Positions 9,165 through 18,486 of a stretch of 64,000 nucleotides of DNA are shown in pieces. Source of the stretch: Lewinellaceae bacterium SD302 (lineage in GTDB: Bacteria > Bacteroidota > Bacteroidia > Chitinophagales > Saprospiraceae); contig PDLQ01000004.1 of assembly GCA_002591745.1 (NCBI GenBank), positions 124,001 through 188,000 of the forward strand, written 5' to 3'. Made by a program: the position numbers and the translations under genes. The notes under the pieces are model-generated. The model did no database searches, was not told the origin of the DNA, and saw nothing but the letters and a program-made list of their open reading frames with translations. Every line of letters begins with the position of its first letter. The stretch's first letter is position 1.

Positions 9165-9827
9165 CTAACGCAGACGGTAGCGGATACCGACGTTCAAAGT
9201 GCTTAATCCACTGGTCAACTCGCCCTGAATGCTAAAAGCAGAGGAGAGGGAATAGCGGGCACCAATCTGGCCGGTGAAGAAGAAACCTTCCTGGGGACGA
9301 ACTACTGTCCGATCAGGTTGGTCGGTTTTGGGGCCATCTTCCAGAGCGGTAATGTCAGTGTTCTGGTAGCCGGCAGCGAAACCACCGTAGGCCTCTCCAC
9401 GTAGCCCCAGGGGAAAGTGAGCGTTAACGTTTGCCGTCGCAATTTGCAGGCGGGTTTCGGCGCGGGTTTCAAAAGTACGGTCGTAGTAATACATGTCGCT
9501 GTTGTAGACGGACTGGCCGGCGCGTACGCCTACGGACCAGGTTGGGCTGATGCGGTAACCGAGCCCCAGACTTACCGGAGCGGCAACGGTGTAGGCTTCG
9601 TCCTTGCTGAAGGAACCCATCACGCCGTAGTTGGCTTCGGCGTAAAGGAATGATTTGAAACGACGAGTGTTAAATACGTCAAGCTTGCGCTCCTTGGCTT
9701 TCTTGCTGAGCTTGGTGCGTGGCTGGCTGGAACGACTGGGAAATTCCTTACTAGTCGTGGTGACCTGGGCACTGAGACTCAAAGTCGTAACGAAGATCAG
9801 GGCGAGGGTGAAGATGTGGCGAATCAT
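9165..9827 (-). CDS. Outer-membrane beta-barrel protein (OmpA/OprF-like porin family fold)
   Basis: About 220 residues from the preferred start (MIRHIFTLALIFVTTLSLSAQ, a good signal peptide cleaved after SAQ); an in-frame ATG 13 codons upstream would spoil the signal. The mature part begins with a basic linker (SQPRTKLSKKAKERKLD), then alternating-hydrophobicity strands (FKSFLYAEANYGVMGSF, VSLGLGYRISPTWSVGVRAG, FFFTGQIGARYSLSSAFSIQGELTSG, LNVGIRYRLR) ending in an aromatic/arginine-type last strand, as in eight-stranded barrels. No adhesive or enzymatic motif is seen, so the role is unknown. It is monocistronic and converges on the VCBS operon. Confidence 0.75.
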   Translation of the reverse strand: MIRHIFTLALIFVTTLSLSAQVTTTSKEFPSRSSQPRTKLSKKAKERKLDVFNTRRFKSFLYAEANYGVMGSFSKDEAYTVAAPVSLGLGYRISPTWSVGVRAGQSVYNSDMYYYDRTFETRAETRLQIATANVNAHFPLGLRGEAYGGFAAGYQNTDITALEDGPKTDQPDRTVVRPQEGFFFTGQIGARYSLSSAFSIQGELTSGLSTLNVGIRYRLR

Positions 9828-10460
9828 AGTTAAATGGATTATTGGGTTTAAAGAGAGAGAGAACAAAACATAGCATTAGCAGTATTGCCAAGTGCAATTA
9901 CCAAGTAGTATCCCGGAAATCTGGTTTTTTGTGAAAGCGGGATCCAACCTTGTATTAAGTAAGTCTGCTAAATAAGCTGTGAGAATTATATTTATATAGA
10001 CACCAAAACCGGTAGCAAACCGTAAATCATTTGGTGTGTTTAACAAAGCTATAGCTTTTACGTCGGCCAGCTACCGTTTGTTGCGGCAAAGATCAGTATT
10101 TAATTTTAAATTAACGCGGGCGCGAAAATCGATGCAATATTTAATTTTGTTTTATCTGCTGCGCCGTGATATTAAATCGTTGCCGTGCCAATTTGCTTCC
10201 GCTGAAAAAAGCAGCTTAAAGACCCTTGGAATTAAATTTTTTTTCCTCTTTCTGAGCGAATCCGATCCTTGTTAACGGCTAACTAATGTTCACTTTCGCA
10301 GAAAGGAAAAAGAGTAGTATTGTGAAGCAGGGGAAACGCAGGCTTATCCTGTACTATAACTAAGAGCTTGACTTTAGCCCTTTGAGTCGGGCTAAGAAAG
10401 TCAGGGATATTCCGTAGTTGTCGGGATGGCCTCGAACTACTTGCCAAATGCCCGTTTCTC
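9828..10460. other. AT-rich intergenic region
   Basis: About 630 bp without a convincing gene. It should contain the promoter of the leftward barrel gene (9827) and the end of the leftward anti-sigma gene (10461). A weak hairpin (GACTTTAGCCC at 10370-10380 and GGGCTAAGAAAGTC at 10389-10402) follows the latter. Short open frames here have unusual composition and no recognisable similarity. Confidence 0.6.
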
Positions 10461-12179
10461 TTATTCCAGCACTAACCGCTGCCGCAGCAAAGTGGCTGAA
10501 GAGGGTAAGGGCTCGGAAGCTCCGGTACGTAGCTTGATCTTATCTTCTTTTGTTTCCGCCTGAGTCCGGATCAACTGACCCTGGTCATTGACCAGCCAAA
10601 CCCGGGCGCTGGAATTATCGTCACCGGCACGAATGGGTAATTGGGTAGATTGCTTGCGCACCAGACCACGGTAGAGCGTCTTATGCTTACCGTCGGTGAG
10701 ATAAACGCGGGCGTTGTCATCATCCTCGATGGTCTTGTCACTGGAAAGCTCTACTGAAGTCAGGCTGGGCAGATCTCGTATTTTCTTGGCCACGGCGTAG
10801 ATGCCCCAACTGGAGATGGCGAAGCGAAAGTTGGCTCGGCGGTTACTGAGTCGCTGCTGTTCTTCAATCGGCATTGCTTCTATGCTAGCCATGATCTCAG
10901 CCTCCAAGACTTGTAATTGCTCGTCTCGGGCAGAACGGATGTCGTCGACTTCACTGGTTGTGCTCTGAGAAGCCTCCGCTACGGCAGTTTCGTAGGCAGC
11001 CAGTTCAGCTTCGAAGCGCCGTTGGGCCTCCTGAAAGTTTCCATCATCCAGCAGAATTGGGCGTACGATCAGTCGCTCCTGCCGTTGAGGGTTAATGAGG
11101 GTCAGTTCGTATTTGCCACTGGGCATGCTGATCAGGCGTACACTTTCCCATTCTACGTTAAAGGCCCGTAGGTCTACGTTACCGGTTTCGGGAAGTAACT
11201 CCCAGATACCATCGTCGTTGATGTCCTCCAGGTCTCCAGCGCTGACGTTGCTGCCGGAAGCCAGGGCGACTTGCTTGAGGAAGTCCAGTTCCAGGGTTGG
11301 GTTGTTGCCGATTTCCCGCTGTGGTGGGGTAGGGCGTTGCGGCAGGTTGTTGCTGGGGCGCGCCTGTTCAGCGGCGGCAATTTGACGGTTAAAATCTGCC
11401 TCGGCCTGGCGGTAGGCCTGTACTGCGGGCAAGTCCGCCGGCCACTCTTCAGCCTGGGCGATGTTGCTGCCACTAAGTGGGCCTGCGTCGATCCAACGGC
11501 GGGTGACCGTGTCCAACTGGTATAGACGGTAATCGGAACCATCGTTATTGATGGTGGTATTTAGTTCTACGGCTACACTTTCGCCCTCGGCGATTTTCAC
11601 CGGCTCGCCAGCGGCGGTAGCGTATACATCAAGGACCACGGCGGCGTCCAATTGCTCTTTTTGGCCGTTTTCATCGTAGCTGAGCGGTAGGCCGGACAGG
11701 AAATAATCGGCAATTTCGTCCAGTTGGCGATAGTGAACCTGTACGGGTTTACCGATGGATTTGCCACGGTCGCGGAAAAGGGCACTGGAGGAAAGCACGA
11801 GTTGACCATCTTCCAGGGCTACGTTCTGAGCCTGCTCGGGATCTACGATGACTTCGGCTACCAGGTCGGGCACATTGGCTGTCGCGGGTGGGTCCACGAA
11901 GGGGCGGGTGGCAAAGAATTCTTCCTGGTTCGGGGCTGGTGAAAAAAGACTGTTCTTGAAGATTGGATAGCTGAAAATCAGGAAAGCCACGGCCGCCGCA
12001 GCGGCGTATAGCCAGCGGAAATTGCGGCCTCTGGTGGCCATGGGGACTACCACGGCACCATTGTCCTGCTCGTCTTCAGACTCGAAAGCGGCCAGCAGGG
12101 CGTCGAAATCCTGGTGAGCGGCAATTTGCTGGCTACTGGGTTCGGCCCGATTAAATCGTATGTCGTATTGCTCCTCCAT
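10461..12179 (-). CDS. Membrane-anchored partner (putative anti-sigma factor) of the ECF sigma factor
   Basis: A 572-residue protein with a short cytoplasmic N-terminus (1-52, acidic, starting MEEQYDIRFN), one membrane segment (about 55-72) and a ~500-residue exported region. That region contains a repeated pattern of secreted beta-domains and a helical, Q/E-rich stretch (about 375-435, ERLIVRPILLDDGNFQEAQRRFEAELAAYE). The size is well above a standard zinc-binding anti-sigma factor and no HxxxCxxC motif is present. The role is inferred from position: it starts 3 bp after the sigma gene stop, so the two are co-transcribed. It may sense an envelope signal through its large outer domain. Confidence 0.65.
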   Translation of the reverse strand: MEEQYDIRFNRAEPSSQQIAAHQDFDALLAAFESEDEQDNGAVVVPMATRGRNFRWLYAAAAAVAFLIFSYPIFKNSLFSPAPNQEEFFATRPFVDPPATANVPDLVAEVIVDPEQAQNVALEDGQLVLSSSALFRDRGKSIGKPVQVHYRQLDEIADYFLSGLPLSYDENGQKEQLDAAVVLDVYATAAGEPVKIAEGESVAVELNTTINNDGSDYRLYQLDTVTRRWIDAGPLSGSNIAQAEEWPADLPAVQAYRQAEADFNRQIAAAEQARPSNNLPQRPTPPQREIGNNPTLELDFLKQVALASGSNVSAGDLEDINDDGIWELLPETGNVDLRAFNVEWESVRLISMPSGKYELTLINPQRQERLIVRPILLDDGNFQEAQRRFEAELAAYETAVAEASQSTTSEVDDIRSARDEQLQVLEAEIMASIEAMPIEEQQRLSNRRANFRFAISSWGIYAVAKKIRDLPSLTSVELSSDKTIEDDDNARVYLTDGKHKTLYRGLVRKQSTQLPIRAGDDNSSARVWLVNDQGQLIRTQAETKEDKIKLRTGASEPLPSSATLLRQRLVLE

Positions 12180-12182
12180 ACC

Positions 12183-12773
12183 TTATGCGTTGTTCGGCAT
12201 TTTCTTGCGCAGCTTGGTCAGCAGACGGTAGGTCCGCATTTTCGCGTTGGCCTCGGTGATGTCCAGCAAGCTGGCAATCTCGGCGAAGGGCCGCTGTTCA
12301 AAAAAACGCCATTCGATTAACGAAAGCTCTTCCGGTTTCAGAGTCTTGAGCAACTTGCGCAGCTTTAGTTCCTTGATCTCCAACGTTTGTCGTTCCTCTG
12401 CCTCGCCGAGGGTATTATCGGCAAGTTCGCGGAATAATGAGGTGTCGGCACTTACCACCCGCTGTTTCTTTTGGCGGCGGTAAAACATGCTGACCTCATT
12501 GGCGGCAATCCGGTACAACCAAGCGCTGAAGGGCAGCCCGCGGTTTTCGTACCTGGGCAACTGCTTAAGCGCTTTGAGGAAGACCTGACTACAAATATCC
12601 GCGGCTTCGGCCTCGCCTTCACAACGTCGGAAAATGTAGCGAAAGATCTGCTCGTAGTACCGTTGGTAGAGCGGGCGAAAGGCCCGTGGGTCTCGTTGAG
12701 CGGCGCGTATTTCTTCCCACTCGGCGCTGAGCGCATCGTCCGAAACGCGTTCGCCGGGAACGTAGCTAGACAT
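12183..12773 (-). CDS. RNA polymerase sigma factor, ECF (sigma-70) family
   Basis: A 196-residue ECF sigma factor from the preferred start MSSYVPGERV; an in-frame ATG 21 codons further up precedes non-conserved sequence. Region 2 is clear (ALRPLYQRYYEQIFRYIFRR-like core at about 30-50, DICSQVFLKALKQLPRYENRGLPFSAWLYRIAANEVSMFYRR at about 60-101). Region 4 (about 140-190, LSLIEWRFFEQRPFAEIASLLDITEANAKMRTYRLLTKLRKKM) carries a helix-turn-helix for -35 recognition. It would direct transcription of an envelope-related regulon in response to release from the membrane protein encoded just downstream. The upstream region contains a copy of the dispersed CAAAGTAGC repeat. Confidence 0.9.
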   Translation of the reverse strand: MSSYVPGERVSDDALSAEWEEIRAAQRDPRAFRPLYQRYYEQIFRYIFRRCEGEAEAADICSQVFLKALKQLPRYENRGLPFSAWLYRIAANEVSMFYRRQKKQRVVSADTSLFRELADNTLGEAEERQTLEIKELKLRKLLKTLKPEELSLIEWRFFEQRPFAEIASLLDITEANAKMRTYRLLTKLRKKMPNNA

Positions 12774-12888
12774 GGTCTGGTTACTATGAATGGTTAAGGT
12801 ACGCAAGATAGTCGCTGAAATCGGTTTCGCCAGCATAATGCGGGCATGGGAAAATAGTAACGGATTGGCGGCGAATTATTTGTGGTGT

Positions 12889-12910
12889 TTTTGGCTGGCA
12901 AAGTAGCAAG
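12889..12910 (+). repeat. Dispersed CAAAGTAGC motif, single copy
   Basis: TTTTGGCTGG then CAAAGTAGCAAG, a member of the 22-bp dispersed family, lying between the divergent sigma gene and the large surface-protein gene. Read leftward, its TTTG could serve as a -33 element for the sigma operon. Confidence 0.75.
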
Positions 12911-13035
12911 GCGGGTTAGCAACATAAAGTCAGGGGCTACGGTCTAAGGGCTTAAATCTTAAACAATTGTCTGAATTCCTTATTTTAGCACCCGTAGCGA
13001 TAGATCAAGGCCTGAGTTAAACTCCACTTTCCCCC

Positions 13036-15834
13036 GTGAAAACCAAGCAGTCTATGCCGTTTCGTTACCGTGACCTCCTTCTTTTTTTATTAATCGGCTT
13101 TTCGGTTTCCCTGACTGCCCAGCAGTCGTCTTTCGGTAACCGCTTCTGGTTGTCTTATCTGGAGAACCTGAATCTATTGTTCAATGATGATCCCGTTTTT
13201 ACCATCGTTGTTTCGGCTGATCAGCCTACCAGTGGAAGCGTCACTGTTCCTACGACGGGATTGACTGCCAGCTTCTCCGTGCCGGCCGGCGCGACGGAGA
13301 TCGACCTTTTCGACGCCATCCTTTATTCTGAAGGATCCGATGACATCGACAACAAAGGCTTGCTGATCGAAACGGATGCCCCCGTTCAACTATCCGCTTT
13401 TCATTATCGCTCCTTTTTCAGCGAGGCCAGCTCTATTTTACCCGAATCAGAATTGGGCATCGAGTATTTGGTCACTACTCCGATGGACGTAGAGAATAAT
13501 GCTCAACCCAATAGCTTCGTCGTCGTAGCTACCAGCGACGCTACCGAGGTAGAGATCATTCCTGCGGCCGTCACTCTGGGGCTGTTTCCACCGGACCTGC
13601 CAATTACAATTACCCTGGATGCGGGTGAAAATTACCAGGTCCAGGCCTTTGGTGACCTGAGTGGCAGCCGCGTCACCAGTCTGAGCGGAGAGCCGCTGGC
13701 AGTCTTCGCCGGGGCCAGAGAAGCCAACATCAATGCTGTTTGCAATGATTTCGCCAATAGCCACGTCTGGGATCAGCTGCCGCCAATCGATCATTTTAGT
13801 AACCTGTATTATTTCGTTCCCTTCAACGGGCAGAATGGTGACGGTATCAAAATTACGGCTGCAGAAGACGGTACGGACATCTTCTTCGACTGCGAGATCG
13901 AAACCAATCTGAATGCGGGAGAGAGCTACTTCGCTTCTCGTACCGTGCCTACCGTAATTTCTTCTACCGGTCCCGTCTCCCTGACCCATTATAACGACGA
14001 GGGCGGCTGCAACGCCGGTGACCTGGGTGACCCGAATGGCCTGAACTATCTGCCGGCCGAGTTGCGATTGCAGGAAGTTACCTGGTTCGCCTCGGACCGA
14101 AACAAGGAAGGGGGAAGCGTTCCTTACTTTACCCAGCACGGGATTACGGTGATTGTACCTGCCGACGCAGCCCCGGAGGTTGAACTTGACGGTACTCCGC
14201 TGGGTGGGTTCGTTACTTTCCCCGCGGATCCTACCCAGTCTTTTGCCAGTCTGACCGTAAGTGCTGGCACCCATACCCTGATCGCCGAGAATGTGGATTT
14301 TCAAGCCTACGCCTACGGCTTTAATGAGTTTGAGGCCTACACCATGAACCTGGGGTACGGGCAGCCGACGGCCGCTAATTTCAATTGTAACGCCGAATGC
14401 GACCCAGCAAGTGGCGAAACCGTCATTACGCCCGGCGAGATCGCCTGCCCCGGATACACTACGTCTTTTGTTTTTACCACTAGCTATCCCGCAGTGGGGG
14501 CCTGGTACTGGGTCTTCGGCCAGGACACCGTTTTTGACGAAACCTTCACGGAGGATTACGTATTTCCCGCTCCCGGCCAGTATAGCGTACGGGTAGTCGT
14601 GCTAACAATTGATGGTTGTGAATACGTAGAACTGATCAATGTCGTAGTACCTGATTGCTCCGATCCGTGTGAGGTGAATGAGCCTGACTTTATGTTCTTT
14701 GGTATCGGTGAAGCTTGCGTGGATTCTTCATATACCTTCGGAATAACGGTCGGGCCGGACGATGACCAGATTCTCAGCGCCCTTTGGGTGCCGCAGTTTG
14801 GTGGCCCCGGCAACCTGGAGGGTGATACGGTCTCCTTGGTCTTTACCGAAGCAGGTGCATACTTATTTGAAGTAGAAATTATTACGGAGATCGACTGCCA
14901 GTACTTCCTGCCTTATACAGTTCAGATCGAGGAGTGTCAGATAGATACTGTCGTCAATTGTGCCACCCAGGCTCCATTACTGGAGATTATTCTACCCGAA
15001 GATTCAGTTTGCGTGGATTCAACTTTTAGCCTGGAACTAATGGTCACCGGCCTACCCGTCAACGAGATCGATTCAATCATTTGGCAGGGTGGTGAACTGG
15101 GTACCTTTGTTGGCCAGAGCTGGCCGGGAATAGTAGTCTCGGACACCCTGCCCATTACGATCTTTGCTACTTTGAAGTCACAAGACAGCTGCGAATACAA
15201 CACACAAATAATGTTGATGGCACAGGATTGTTCCGGTCCTGTAACCGTTGACTGTGAAACGGCGGTTCCTGATTTCGATATCATCTTAAATGACTCTTCA
15301 CCTTGCGCGGATTCTTCTTTAAGCCTCAATTTGGTGATCAACGATCTTAACGGTGCAATTTTGGATTCCGTCATCTGGGAAAGCCCGGAATTCGGCTCCT
15401 TTATAGGTAATAACTGGACCGGCCTAAATTATCCGGAACCGGGCGATTACTCCTTCAGCGTTACGCTAACGACCGTAAATGGCTGCGAATACACGGAGGA
15501 AATTCTTCGGGCCGGGATCATTGATTGCTCCGTCCCGGTAGAGCCGGCTGTTTGCGAACTTTACTGGCCCAACGCTTTCTCTCCGAACGGAGACGGCGTA
15601 AATGACCGTTACAGAGCCGAGTTTTCCCAATCCTGCAGACCTTCCGATTATCGCCTCACCATCTACCACCGTTGGGGAGGGCAGGTCTTCGAATCCACCG
15701 ACCCGGACCACGGCTGGGACGGGCTAGATAGAGGTGAAGGGCTCAATCCCGGCGTTTTCGTTTACCTGGCTGAATATCGCTTGCCGAATGGTAGTTTAGT
15801 GCAAAAGCACGGAGCTGTTGTACTTATACGCTAA
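13036..15834 (+). CDS. Large surface protein: IgGFc-binding-like domain, PKD-like repeats and T9SS type B sorting domain
   Basis: A 932-residue exported protein. A signal peptide ends at about residue 29 (SLTAQ). Residues ~35-440 resemble the IgGFc_binding N-terminal domain found in bacterial surface proteins (QPNSFVVVATSDATEVEIIP, FAGAREANINAVCNDFANSHVWDQLPP, VTWFASDRNKEGG). Three degenerate ~95-residue repeats follow, each opening with C and a P-x-(F/L) motif and containing CVDS/CADS and a W-x-G pair (about 545-840). The C-terminus (about 845-932: LYWPNAFSPNGDGVND, YHRWGGQVFES, GWDG, PGVFVYLAEY) is a classical gliding-motility-type (CHU_C, T9SS type B) sorting domain. It is expected to be displayed on the cell surface, perhaps as an adhesin. 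It carries a copy of the dispersed repeat in frame at 15162-15183. Confidence 0.9.
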   Translation: MKTKQSMPFRYRDLLLFLLIGFSVSLTAQQSSFGNRFWLSYLENLNLLFNDDPVFTIVVSADQPTSGSVTVPTTGLTASFSVPAGATEIDLFDAILYSEGSDDIDNKGLLIETDAPVQLSAFHYRSFFSEASSILPESELGIEYLVTTPMDVENNAQPNSFVVVATSDATEVEIIPAAVTLGLFPPDLPITITLDAGENYQVQAFGDLSGSRVTSLSGEPLAVFAGAREANINAVCNDFANSHVWDQLPPIDHFSNLYYFVPFNGQNGDGIKITAAEDGTDIFFDCEIETNLNAGESYFASRTVPTVISSTGPVSLTHYNDEGGCNAGDLGDPNGLNYLPAELRLQEVTWFASDRNKEGGSVPYFTQHGITVIVPADAAPEVELDGTPLGGFVTFPADPTQSFASLTVSAGTHTLIAENVDFQAYAYGFNEFEAYTMNLGYGQPTAANFNCNAECDPASGETVITPGEIACPGYTTSFVFTTSYPAVGAWYWVFGQDTVFDETFTEDYVFPAPGQYSVRVVVLTIDGCEYVELINVVVPDCSDPCEVNEPDFMFFGIGEACVDSSYTFGITVGPDDDQILSALWVPQFGGPGNLEGDTVSLVFTEAGAYLFEVEIITEIDCQYFLPYTVQIEECQIDTVVNCATQAPLLEIILPEDSVCVDSTFSLELMVTGLPVNEIDSIIWQGGELGTFVGQSWPGIVVSDTLPITIFATLKSQDSCEYNTQIMLMAQDCSGPVTVDCETAVPDFDIILNDSSPCADSSLSLNLVINDLNGAILDSVIWESPEFGSFIGNNWTGLNYPEPGDYSFSVTLTTVNGCEYTEEILRAGIIDCSVPVEPAVCELYWPNAFSPNGDGVNDRYRAEFSQSCRPSDYRLTIYHRWGGQVFESTDPDHGWDGLDRGEGLNPGVFVYLAEYRLPNGSLVQKHGAVVLIR
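15162..15183 (-). repeat. Dispersed CAAAGTAGC motif inside a coding region
   Basis: CTTTGCTACTTTGAAGTC then ACAA, read here as FATLKSQ within the T9SS type B surface protein. It matches the intergenic copies over ~20 nt. Confidence 0.7.
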
Positions 15835-16193
15835 CTCAATCATTAGCGTACTCGGCAAATATTGTATATACTACGGTGAGCTAAAATTAAAAATCGCCCC
15901 GGCAGCCCGAAGGCACCGGAGCGATCCACACACTATGAGAACACCCATTAAGTTCTTGATATCTTCACCGGAGCGTGTCCGTATCAGATTCGCCTATAAG
16001 ACGATATTAATGAGACGATAGATGCGTTTTAAAAAGTTAAAAACGATAACACTTTTTCGTAAAAATCTGAATTTCAATAGGTTGTGTATTTTAGGTAAAT
16101 GGTTTAAAGACGCGATTCCGACACTTTAACATTTGTTGTTTTCGTATTTCAGCCATTCGGACCGAATTGGGAACCTTCGTATCTTTACCGGGA
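15835..16193. other. Intergenic region upstream of dnaG
   Basis: About 360 bp without a gene. A GC-rich hairpin (ATCGCCCCGG at 15893-15902, CCGGAGCGAT at 15916-15925) lies near the left side; it has a T-tract only for leftward transcription but may still mark the end of the surface-protein mRNA. The right half is AT-rich and should hold the dnaG promoter; TATCTTTA at 16180-16187 just before the ATG is -7-like, but I see no good -33 partner. Confidence 0.5.
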
Positions 16194-18317
16194 ATGATCT
16201 TAGAAGAAAGCGTAAGGGAAGTAATCGATACTGCCCGCATTGAGGATGTAGTGGGTGACTTCGTCTCGTTGAAGCGGCGGGGGCAGAACCTGACCGGTCT
16301 ATGCCCTTTCCACAATGAAAATACGCCGAGCTTTAACGTCAACCCGGCCCGTAATATTTACAAGTGCTTCGGTTGTGGCGTGGGAGGGGATCCGGTGAAA
16401 TTCCTCATAGAACTGGAGCAAATTTCTTTCCCGGATGCCATCAAATGGCTCGCCCGTCGTTATAACATTAAGCTCAAGGAGAAGGAACTGACTGATGAGC
16501 AGCAGGTCGTCTTTAAGGAAAAGGAAAGTCTTTACCTGGTCAACGAATTCGCCCGTCAGTGGTATGAGCAACAGTTGTATGAGACGGACGAGGGCAAATC
16601 CGTTGGTCTCAGCTACTTCAAAGGCCGCGGTTTCCGGGAGGAGGTGATGCGTAAATTCGGTCTGGGTTATGCGCCAAATTCACGGGATGCCTTTACCAGG
16701 AAAGCCCTGGCTACCGGTTACAAAAAGGACCAACTGCAGAAACTGGGGTTGAGCCGCAATGGTCGTGATTTTTTCTACGACCGGGTGATGTTCACCATCC
16801 ACAACCTGACGGGGAAGCCCATCGCCTTCGCCGGCCGCATCCTCAAAAAGGACGCCAAGGCTCCTAAATACGTCAACAGTCCGGAGACGGAGATCTACCA
16901 CAAGAGCAATGTCCTTTACGGCATGTTCCAGGCCAAGCAGTCCATCCGAAAATTGGACAATGTTTATCTGGTAGAGGGCTATACCGACGTCATCAGCCTG
17001 GCCCAGCATGGAGTAGAGAACGTGGTGGCCAGCTCGGGAACCAGCCTGACCCCTGGTCAGGTGAGTCTGATCAAACGCTTTACCGATAACGTCACCTTAT
17101 TATACGACGGTGATAAGGCGGGGATTAAAGCCGCCTTGCGTGGGGTGGATATTTTGCTGGACCAGGATATGACCGTCCGTTGCGTTCGTCTGCCGGAAGG
17201 GGAGGACCCCGACAGTTATCTGCAAAGCGTCGGTACCACTGCTTTTGTGGACTACCTGACCAAGCAGCGGCAGGATTTTATGATCTTCAAAGCCAAGTTG
17301 CTCCTTGACGAAAGTGGCAATGACCTGGGAGGTAAAACGGCCGTTATTCAGAATCTGGCCGAAAGTTTGGCGAGGATCAATCAGCCGCTGAAACGGGCCG
17401 AATACATCAAACAACTGGCCGAACTGATTGGTGTACAGGAAAACTTGCTGGTGGGTCAGATCAATAAGGCCGTCGGTTCCCGCCAGAAACAGCTGCAGCA
17501 AGATGCCCAGCGCAATGAATGGAAAGCCCGACGTGAACGGCCACAGCCACCGCCTGCTCCGGGTCCGGACAGCGGAGGTGCCGACCCCGGCCCCCAGGCG
17601 CCACCCGCTACTCACGGAGATGAAGGCTGGCCCGGCGCGGAACCCGGCTGGTACGGTGATGAACAGGCAGGCATGGACCCCGGTGCGCCACCCCCCGATT
17701 TCTTTCCCGGCGCACCACCGCCACCAGTAGAAGAACCGCTCGAGGAAGAACTGGCCATCGGCCATACCTACCAGGAACGCTACCTGGCCATACTGTTAAT
17801 GCGGGACGGGGCCAAACTATACGACGAAGCGACCAACTCCACCATCGCCCAATTCTTACTCGTCAACGTGCAGGATGTACTGGATGATTTCGACAGTCCG
17901 TTCTACCGCCTCGTGGTGGAAGACGCCCGTAACTATTTCCAGGAAAAAGGAAAACCCGCCGACCTCGATTACTACCTGGCCCACGCTGATCAAAAAGTAC
18001 GTAAACTAGCGGTGGACAGCAGTATCAGCCGTTATACCATGAGCCCTAATTGGGTCAGTAAATACGGCAAATATCTGAGCCAGAAACTACCTGAAGAGAA
18101 CCAGCGCGCCGCCGCCGACAGTTTTATCCGCATCTTTCGCCAGGAAAAACTTCAGCGTAAAATAGACCAGAACATGCGTAAGATCAGGGAGCTACAGTCC
18201 GCTGGCCAACACGAGGAATTAATCCCTTACCTGAAACTACAAAGTGAATTGATCAAACTCAAGAACCAGACTTTGGGAGAGAACATGCAGAAGTTCACGC
18301 CACCGAAGTATTATTAG
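16194..18317 (+). CDS. dnaG: DNA primase
   Basis: DnaG makes RNA primers at the replication fork. The CHC2 zinc-binding domain is at the N-terminus (CPFHNENTPSFNVNP and KCFGCG, about residues 32-65). The catalytic core includes LGYAPNS and FAGRIL, and the Toprim domain has VEGYTDVISLAQ with its acidic residue and LLYDGDKAG (about 255-320). A proline- and glycine-rich linker (about 445-520) precedes the helicase-interacting C-terminus, as is common in Bacteroidota. The ATG at 16194 (MILEESVREVIDTARIEDVV) matches the family N-terminus; a TTG nine codons upstream is less likely. The TAG stop forms part of the first word of the adjacent repeat array. Confidence 0.97.
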   Translation: MILEESVREVIDTARIEDVVGDFVSLKRRGQNLTGLCPFHNENTPSFNVNPARNIYKCFGCGVGGDPVKFLIELEQISFPDAIKWLARRYNIKLKEKELTDEQQVVFKEKESLYLVNEFARQWYEQQLYETDEGKSVGLSYFKGRGFREEVMRKFGLGYAPNSRDAFTRKALATGYKKDQLQKLGLSRNGRDFFYDRVMFTIHNLTGKPIAFAGRILKKDAKAPKYVNSPETEIYHKSNVLYGMFQAKQSIRKLDNVYLVEGYTDVISLAQHGVENVVASSGTSLTPGQVSLIKRFTDNVTLLYDGDKAGIKAALRGVDILLDQDMTVRCVRLPEGEDPDSYLQSVGTTAFVDYLTKQRQDFMIFKAKLLLDESGNDLGGKTAVIQNLAESLARINQPLKRAEYIKQLAELIGVQENLLVGQINKAVGSRQKQLQQDAQRNEWKARRERPQPPPAPGPDSGGADPGPQAPPATHGDEGWPGAEPGWYGDEQAGMDPGAPPPDFFPGAPPPPVEEPLEEELAIGHTYQERYLAILLMRDGAKLYDEATNSTIAQFLLVNVQDVLDDFDSPFYRLVVEDARNYFQEKGKPADLDYYLAHADQKVRKLAVDSSISRYTMSPNWVSKYGKYLSQKLPEENQRAAADSFIRIFRQEKLQRKIDQNMRKIRELQSAGQHEELIPYLKLQSELIKLKNQTLGENMQKFTPPKYY

Positions 18318-18395
18318 TATGCTCGTGCCTCGCTTTAGTATACCTGCGGTGTTAGTATGCTCGTTTCTCGCGTTAGTAAGCCTTTGGCCTTAGCC
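18314..18395 (+). repeat. Left word array of the four-helix-bundle element
   Basis: Four words begin with TTAGTA: TTAGTATGCTCGTGCCTCGC (18314-18333), TTAGTATACCTGCGGTG (18335-18351), a second GCTCGTTTCTCGC word (18352-18372) and TTAGTAAGCCTTTGGCC (18373-18389). The inserts are small or imperfect palindromes. The array starts on the dnaG stop codon. The first word is an exact 20-bp inverted match to 18863-18882 beyond the four-helix-bundle gene, and the second matches 18899-18915 with one mismatch. Confidence 0.85.
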
Positions 18396-18486
18396 ATTTT
18401 AAACGTTTAAAAACGTATTTATACGTTTAATGCACGACTATTTTGTTGGAGGTGTTTGAGATTTGTGGCGAATCAAGAAGTGCAAT

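Noticed and set aside
10036-10275. Open frame of about 79 codons in the AT-rich intergenic region
   Set aside because: Composition is unlike the neighbouring genes, no signal peptide or domain pattern, and no supporting start context; likely chance.
13036-15834. Eukaryote-type IgG Fc receptor or immune-evasion protein
   Set aside because: The IgGFc_binding-like domain is widespread in environmental Bacteroidota surface proteins, so the name alone does not imply host interaction.
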